A DNA stretch of 64,000 bases from Actinophytocola xinjiangensis. GTDB lineage: Bacteria; Actinomycetota; Actinomycetes; Mycobacteriales; Pseudonocardiaceae. Below, in pieces: positions 59,682 through 64,000 of the stretch. The notes beneath the pieces were generated by a model that saw only the letters and a program-made list of their open reading frames with translations, had not been told where the DNA came from and ran no database searches. Location of the stretch: the NCBI RefSeq assembly GCF_001921215.1, contig NZ_MSIF01000004.1:62001-126000 (forward strand), in the 5' to 3' direction. The stretch's first letter is position 1; the number at the start of each line of letters is the position of its first letter. The translations under genes were made by a program, and so were the position numbers.

Positions 59682-62673
59682 ATTGCCCGACGAAAAGATC
59701 ATGGGTACCGAAACCGTAGCGGGCGACCTGGACGGCCCAACGCCGGTAGGAGGGCGGGTCGCCGTACACGGAAGTTTTCTCGCGCAGCGCGGTGATCAGG
59801 TCCGCCAGACGTGTCGCGACGCCGAGGTCGTTGGCGCGCAGGACATCCACGATGTCCTCGCCTTCGCCGTCGAGACCGGTGAGCAGGGCGCGGGCCTCGT
59901 GCGGGGTACCGGTGATCGCCGCCAGCAGCAGCGCGGCGGCCTGGTAGGAGCCGTCCAGGAATTCCGGCAGCGCCGCCGGCGGCAGGGAAAGTCGCAGCAG
60001 CCGGTACAGGTTGGCGAGTTTCTTGACCGATCTCGGTGTGGGCAGCAGCGGGGTGAGTCGGGTGAGGAAATCCCGCTCGGCGGCGGTCATCCGCAGACCT
60101 TCCGACCGGGCACTCACCCGTGCCGCGCGCAGGGCCGGCGGGTCGGCCATCGTGACCACCGGCTGTCGCTCGGGCGCGGGTGCCGGTGCTGCCACGGCCG
60201 GTGTCACGGCCGGTGCGGGCGCGGGTTCCTGGGGCAACAGCGAACGCAGCAGGTCGGCCGCGCGATCGCCCATCGGCCGCAGCGCGAACGGGATGTGGAA
60301 GATCTTGTCCAGGTACGCCACCGGGCCGGCGCCCTCGACGTCGAGCAGGTCCCCGTGGTGGGCGCGCAGCGCCGCGACCAGCCACTCGGGGTCCACGGCC
60401 ACCACCACCATGAACAGGTCCATGGTGAGCAGCAGGTTCACCGCCTGCAGCACGTCGACCACCCTGGCCGGGGTGCACCGGTCGAGATCGTCGACGTAGA
60501 GCACGATCCGTTGCAGCGGCGGGGTTCCGGTGCCGTCCCAGCGGGCGCGGGCCGCGGCCAGGTCGTCGCTCAGGCGGCGCAGGTCGTGGTGGATGCGACC
60601 GGTCAGACCACGGAAACTCGCGTAGCGGTCGGCCGTGCTGATCTCGGCCAGCAGCCGGTCCAGCCGGCGCGACGGGTCCAGCTCGTCGAGCGACTCGTTG
60701 GTGACGCGGATGGTCGCGTCCAGCAGGTCGCGGCGGCGGATCAGGTCGTTCCTGGTCTGCTCGGTGTAGCGGCCGACGCCCTGGGTCAGCGTCACGACCG
60801 GCGCGAGCAGGGTCAACGCGCCGGCGACCCAGGTCAGCACGCCCTGGCCGAACTGGACAGCCAGCACCACCAGACCCACGCCGACCAGCAACGCCACCGC
60901 CAGCCACAGCCAACGGCCACGTAGCGCCGCCCGCAACACCAGGGCGTTGCGCAGCGGCGCGAACAGGCCGGGGCGGGCCTCGATCCGCTCCACGTCCCGC
61001 AGGTCGTGTTCCAGGCGCTCGCGTTCGTCGTCGTCGGCCGCGAGCTGGTCGGTCAGCTCGCGCAGCTCGGCGGCCGGCGGGGCCAGCGGGGTGGCGAGCT
61101 CGCGGAACAGGTGCTCGATCAGGCCGACCCACAGGTGGTCGTCGCTGTAGTGCCAGGCGTTGAACGTCACCTGCCGCACGTTCGCCGCGAACACCGCGCG
61201 CTCGCCGGTCGAACTCCTGGCCAGCAGGTCGAGCTGGGCGCGCAGCTGACGCATGAAGCTCGACTTGCCCGCACCCCACGTGCCCAGCAGCGCCACCGAC
61301 AGCGGCGGTCTGGTCGACAACGCGGCCAGCACGGCCGCCAGGGTGTGCACGTCGCCGGTGATGCCCAGCGCGTCGGTCTCGCTCTCCAGGTCGCTGACCA
61401 CCTCGGCCAGCAGATCCGGCGCCGGCTCGAACAGCCCGGTGACCTGCTCGCCGGTGTAGGCGTCCCAGCGGGTCGGCTCGCCGGACTCGCCACCGGCGAT
61501 GATCAGCCGCCCGTCGGGCGTGGTGGTGACCGCGCCGACCGGCCCGGGGCCGGCGTCGAGCGGCCCGCCGATCGGCTCGCCCGTGTCCAGGTCCCAGCGT
61601 TGCACATGGCCGTTCGGGTGCCCGGTGACGACCTGGCGCCCGAACGGGGTCAGCGTGAAGCAGGTGGCCCCGGCGGTGACCGTGCGGACCCGGTCGGTGC
61701 GCAGGTCGGCGGCGTGCAGCGCCACGTCGTCGTTCCAGACCAGCAGCCCGCCGTCGGCGGTGACCGCGAGCGCGTCGACGGAGCCGGCGTCGATCGGCGT
61801 CGGCCGGGCAGAGTCGTCGGTCGGCCAGCGGAAGATCCCGGACCCGGTATCGGCGGCGAACAACCAGCGGCCGTCGGGGGTGAACGCCAGCGCGCGCAGC
61901 GGCTGGGAGTGGGCCCGCAGCACCGTCGTGCCGGCGTTTTCGGGCAGGTGGATCTCGCCGTTGCGGAGTCCGTGGGCCAGCCGGTTGCGGTCGGGGGTCG
62001 TGGCCACTGCCCGGTGCTCACCGCCGTCGTCCACGACGAAGACCAGCTCACCGTCGAGCCCCAGGACGATCTGCCGGACGGGGGCGGGGAACGGGTCGCG
62101 GTACCGATCGGACCAGGACCCGGTCCGCACACTCCATTGCTGCACCGAGCCGTCCTGGTGACCGGTGATGACCCAGTGCCCGTCGGCCGTGACCGTGACG
62201 CAGGTCAGCGGGATGCCAGGCCACCCCTCCGGCATGTACGTGTACAACCAGGCTCCGTCCACGGCGATCGTCCGCCGGGACGAACCCCCGGTCACGAAGG
62301 CGGCGACCGCAGGGGACAGCACTGCCACCACCGAGGGCGCCGGCGTCTCGAGGACCGCCCGGTCGACGCCCTCGACCCCGAGCAGGTTCTTCGCCGACGA
62401 GATCGCCTCCGAGGTGCCCGGTCCGGTCGCCACCGCGATGGGCACCACTGGGCTACCCGGCAGCTGCCGCAGGATCGAGGTGAATTCCCGCAGGACAGCC
62501 TCCACCACCGGCGCCACCAGAGGCAGCGGGAGTGCCAGGTCGTTCCGGGACAGCAGCTGACCCATGTCGATCCCGTTGCGCTCCAAGGCCACGAGCAGCC
62601 TCGAGGAGATGTTCAGATCCAGTCCAGCGGGAACGACGATGGCCGCGATGAGGTCAGGGTCGAGGTCCGCCAC
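59680..62673 (-). CDS. WD40-KAP NTPase fusion
   Basis: A 997-aa protein. Residues 1-130 are unrecognised alpha/beta. Residues about 150-410 form six to seven WD40-like blades (TADGHWVITGHQDGSVQQW, FTPDGRWLFAADTGSGIFRW, FGRQVVTGHPNGHVQRWD). A KAP P-loop NTPase follows: Walker A LLGTWGAGKSSF at 462-473, VTFNAWHYSDD, two membrane helices (588-607, 611-629) inserted in the domain, Walker B IVLYVDDLDRC at 723-733, and VVAVDPEWLVAAL. KAP NTPases are membrane-associated and include PifA, which excludes phage T7. The beta-propeller could be a sensor. A defence or stress role is inference. Confidence 0.85.
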   Translation of the reverse strand: MADLDPDLIAAIVVPAGLDLNISSRLLVALERNGIDMGQLLSRNDLALPLPLVAPVVEAVLREFTSILRQLPGSPVVPIAVATGPGTSEAISSAKNLLGVEGVDRAVLETPAPSVVAVLSPAVAAFVTGGSSRRTIAVDGAWLYTYMPEGWPGIPLTCVTVTADGHWVITGHQDGSVQQWSVRTGSWSDRYRDPFPAPVRQIVLGLDGELVFVVDDGGEHRAVATTPDRNRLAHGLRNGEIHLPENAGTTVLRAHSQPLRALAFTPDGRWLFAADTGSGIFRWPTDDSARPTPIDAGSVDALAVTADGGLLVWNDDVALHAADLRTDRVRTVTAGATCFTLTPFGRQVVTGHPNGHVQRWDLDTGEPIGGPLDAGPGPVGAVTTTPDGRLIIAGGESGEPTRWDAYTGEQVTGLFEPAPDLLAEVVSDLESETDALGITGDVHTLAAVLAALSTRPPLSVALLGTWGAGKSSFMRQLRAQLDLLARSSTGERAVFAANVRQVTFNAWHYSDDHLWVGLIEHLFRELATPLAPPAAELRELTDQLAADDDERERLEHDLRDVERIEARPGLFAPLRNALVLRAALRGRWLWLAVALLVGVGLVVLAVQFGQGVLTWVAGALTLLAPVVTLTQGVGRYTEQTRNDLIRRRDLLDATIRVTNESLDELDPSRRLDRLLAEISTADRYASFRGLTGRIHHDLRRLSDDLAAARARWDGTGTPPLQRIVLYVDDLDRCTPARVVDVLQAVNLLLTMDLFMVVVAVDPEWLVAALRAHHGDLLDVEGAGPVAYLDKIFHIPFALRPMGDRAADLLRSLLPQEPAPAPAVTPAVAAPAPAPERQPVVTMADPPALRAARVSARSEGLRMTAAERDFLTRLTPLLPTPRSVKKLANLYRLLRLSLPPAALPEFLDGSYQAAALLLAAITGTPHEARALLTGLDGEGEDIVDVLRANDLGVATRLADLITALREKTSVYGDPPSYRRWAVQVARYGFGTHDLFVGQ

Positions 62674-62694
62674 CCCGCCAGTGTGCCCGGTTGG

Positions 62695-63015
62695 TTACGG
62701 CTTGCGTTGCCAGACCACGAAAAGGCCGTCCTCGGGCGTGGTCATGGCCTCCACGAAGGCGTCGTTGTCGAAACCGGGCATGGACTGGAGGCGGTTCATC
62801 AGGTCGTCGGCCGACGGGTCGCCGGCCGGGACGGCGCAGCCACCGCCGCCAGCGCGGACCAGCAGGAAGAACACGTCCTCCTTCCACGGGCCCTCCGGTG
62901 TGGTCCTGATCGCCACCTCGGCGAGATCGGCCCAGGTCACCGACTCCTCGGTGCCGTCGGCCAGTAACCGGCGGACGCCGTCGTCGTCGACGGTGATACC
63001 GGAATGTGTTGACAC
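62695..63015 (-). CDS. Conserved hypothetical protein (106 aa)
   Basis: Unrecognised. GTG 63015 has AGGAGAAG 7 nt upstream. The product begins MSTHSGITVDDDGVRRLLADGTEESVTWADL and contains EVAIRTTPEGPWKEDVFFLLVRAGGGG and FVEAMTTPEDGLFVVWQRKP, a likely beta-rich single domain. It lies 19 bp downstream of the DinG-type gene and 21 bp upstream of the KAP gene on the same strand, so the three may be co-transcribed. Confidence 0.7.
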   Translation of the reverse strand: MSTHSGITVDDDGVRRLLADGTEESVTWADLAEVAIRTTPEGPWKEDVFFLLVRAGGGGCAVPAGDPSADDLMNRLQSMPGFDNDAFVEAMTTPEDGLFVVWQRKP

Positions 63016-63034
63016 GGGTGCTTCTCCTGTTCGA

Positions 63035-64000
63035 TCAGTTCGCGGCGGCGAGCCGGCGCAGGGCCGCCCGAACGATCTCCGGGTCGGATGTGGTCCAGTA
63101 GTCGGGCAGCGACGCACGCAGGAACCCGCCGTAGCGCGCGGTCGCCAACCGAGGGTCGAGGATCGCCACCACGCCCTTGTCGTGGTTGGAACGCAGCAGC
63201 CGGCCGGTGCCCTGGGCGAGCAGCAACGCCGCGTGGGTCGCGGCCACCGACAGGAAACCGTTGCCGCCACGGGCTTCCACGGCGCGCTGGCGGGCGGAGG
63301 CGAGCGGGTCGTCCGGGCGCGGGAACGGGATCCGGTCCACCACGACCAGCGACAGCGACGGGCCGGGCACGTCCACGCCCTGCCACAACGACAGCGTGCC
63401 GAACAGGCAGGTCGCCTCGTCCTCGGCGAACTTGCGGACCAGCAGGGCCGTCGAGTCATCGCCCTGGCACAGGATCGGGACGTCGGTGCGGGAACGCAGC
63501 GCCTCGGTCGCCTGCTTGGCCGCGCGCATCGACGAGAACAGTCCGAGCGTGCGGCCGCCGGCCGCGTCCATCAACTCGGCCAGCTCGTCCAGATAGGACG
63601 GCTGGAGCCCGTCGCGACCCGGCGGCGGCAGGTGTTTGGCCAGGTAGAGGATGCCGGAGCGGGCGTGGTCGAACGGCGAACCGACATCCAGGCCGGTCCA
63701 CCGGGGACCCTCGGGCGACTTGTCGGTCGCCGCGCCCTCGGCCTTCGTACTCGCGCCCTGGTTCTCCGGCGGCAGCCCCCACGAGCGGGCCATCGAGTCG
63801 AACGTGCCGCCCAGGGTCAGCGTCGCCGAGGTCAACACGGTCGTGTGCAGGCCGAACAGCCGCTCCCGCAGCAGCCCGGACACCGCCAGCGGCGCCACCC
63901 GCAGCGCCGGCGGCCGGGACGGCCCGAAACCACCGTCGCCGGTGCGCCACACGACGTCGTGGCGGTGGGCGTCGTCCTGGTCGAACGCGCGCAGCAGCCG
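63035..64000 (-). CDS. DinG-type ATP-dependent helicase, C-terminal part (partial)
   Basis: 322 residues of the 3' part of a DinG/XPD-like superfamily 2 helicase; the 5' part with Walker A and the Fe-S region lies beyond the window. Visible motifs: TVLTSATLTLGGTFDSMARSWGLP (motif III region), LGLFSSMRAAKQATEAL (IV), CLFGTLSLWQGVDVPGPSLSLVVVDRIPF (V) and AQGTGRLLRSNHDKGVVAILDPR (VI, with the arginine finger). It unwinds DNA 5'-3' and is linked to repair and R-loop removal in relatives. Confidence 0.9.
   Translation of the reverse strand, partial: RLLRAFDQDDAHRHDVVWRTGDGGFGPSRPPALRVAPLAVSGLLRERLFGLHTTVLTSATLTLGGTFDSMARSWGLPPENQGASTKAEGAATDKSPEGPRWTGLDVGSPFDHARSGILYLAKHLPPPGRDGLQPSYLDELAELMDAAGGRTLGLFSSMRAAKQATEALRSRTDVPILCQGDDSTALLVRKFAEDEATCLFGTLSLWQGVDVPGPSLSLVVVDRIPFPRPDDPLASARQRAVEARGGNGFLSVAATHAALLLAQGTGRLLRSNHDKGVVAILDPRLATARYGGFLRASLPDYWTTSDPEIVRAALRRLAAAN

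Noticed and set aside
61006-62967. A long plus-strand open frame opposite the WD40-KAP gene
   Set aside because: Low-complexity Gly/Arg/Pro/Val sequence with no motifs; the minus strand has Walker A/B and WD40 blades.

Overview
The window is GC-rich actinobacterial DNA with dense genes, many GTG starts and frequent 4-bp stop/start overlaps. Pairs of XRE/DUF5753 regulators with DUF397 proteins, LacI-, TetR- and HxlR-type regulators, a secreted GH11 xylanase with a CBM2 domain, and DUF1501/DUF1800 secreted proteins together suggest a soil actinomycete, probably of the Pseudonocardiaceae (Saccharothrix/Actinosynnema/Lentzea type). The family-level placement is inference.

Layout. 0-6.6 kb: the end of an MBL-fold gene, then on the minus strand a DrrA/DrrB-type ABC exporter followed by an SNF2 helicase and a SWIM zinc-finger protein, with a divergent TetR gene. 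6.7-14.4 kb is an accessory patch: a small membrane-anchored DddA-like (SCP1.201-type) deaminase toxin with its Imm1 immunity gene, two decayed copies of the TetR gene, a decayed copy of a 75-codon gene, an alpha/beta hydrolase/MarR pair, an orphan Imm1-like gene, a small HTH protein with a Cys-rich tail, and an XRE-DUF5753/DUF397/DUF397 set. 14.5-31.6 kb: a BASS transporter, a HdrD-like iron-sulfur oxidoreductase with korAB (2-oxoacid:ferredoxin oxidoreductase), an SRPBCC / truncated AMP-ligase / flavin reductase / acyl-CoA ligase set, a RICIN-domain secreted protein lying between two copies of an enoyl-CoA hydratase 3' end, TetR plus FAD monooxygenase, an M50 peptidase, proA and a PGRP amidase. 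31.6-33 kb: HxlR plus quinone oxidoreductase.

33-45.2 kb is one catabolic regulon: a LacI regulator, a cupin protein, a giant secreted ThuA/glucose-dehydrogenase-like/PKD/carbohydrate-binding protein, an ABC importer, a Gfo/Idh/MocA dehydrogenase, a DUF993 aldolase-like protein and a sugar-phosphate isomerase. Four copies of a 14-bp palindrome close to GGAAAGCCCTTTCC lie in front of these genes and probably tie them to the LacI protein. 45.2-51 kb: a thioredoxin-like lipoprotein, DUF6228, the xylanase with an upstream CGAAA-N-TTTCG palindrome, another XRE/DUF397 pair and an ABC exporter. 51-56.5 kb: core genes ctaD, serB and a PTH2-type hydrolase, then a TetR/VOC resistance-type pair whose operator resembles the one at 5.78 kb. 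56.5-64 kb: DUF1501/DUF1800, a WD40-KAP NTPase, a small conserved protein and the 3' part of a DinG-type helicase that runs off the window.

The points most worth a second look are the stand-alone membrane-anchored DddA-like toxin/immunity pair and its flanking gene-end duplications (an architecture seen again around the RICIN gene), the WD40-KAP NTPase, the LacI regulon, and a 66-bp-period tandem repeat translationally coupled between two regulon genes.
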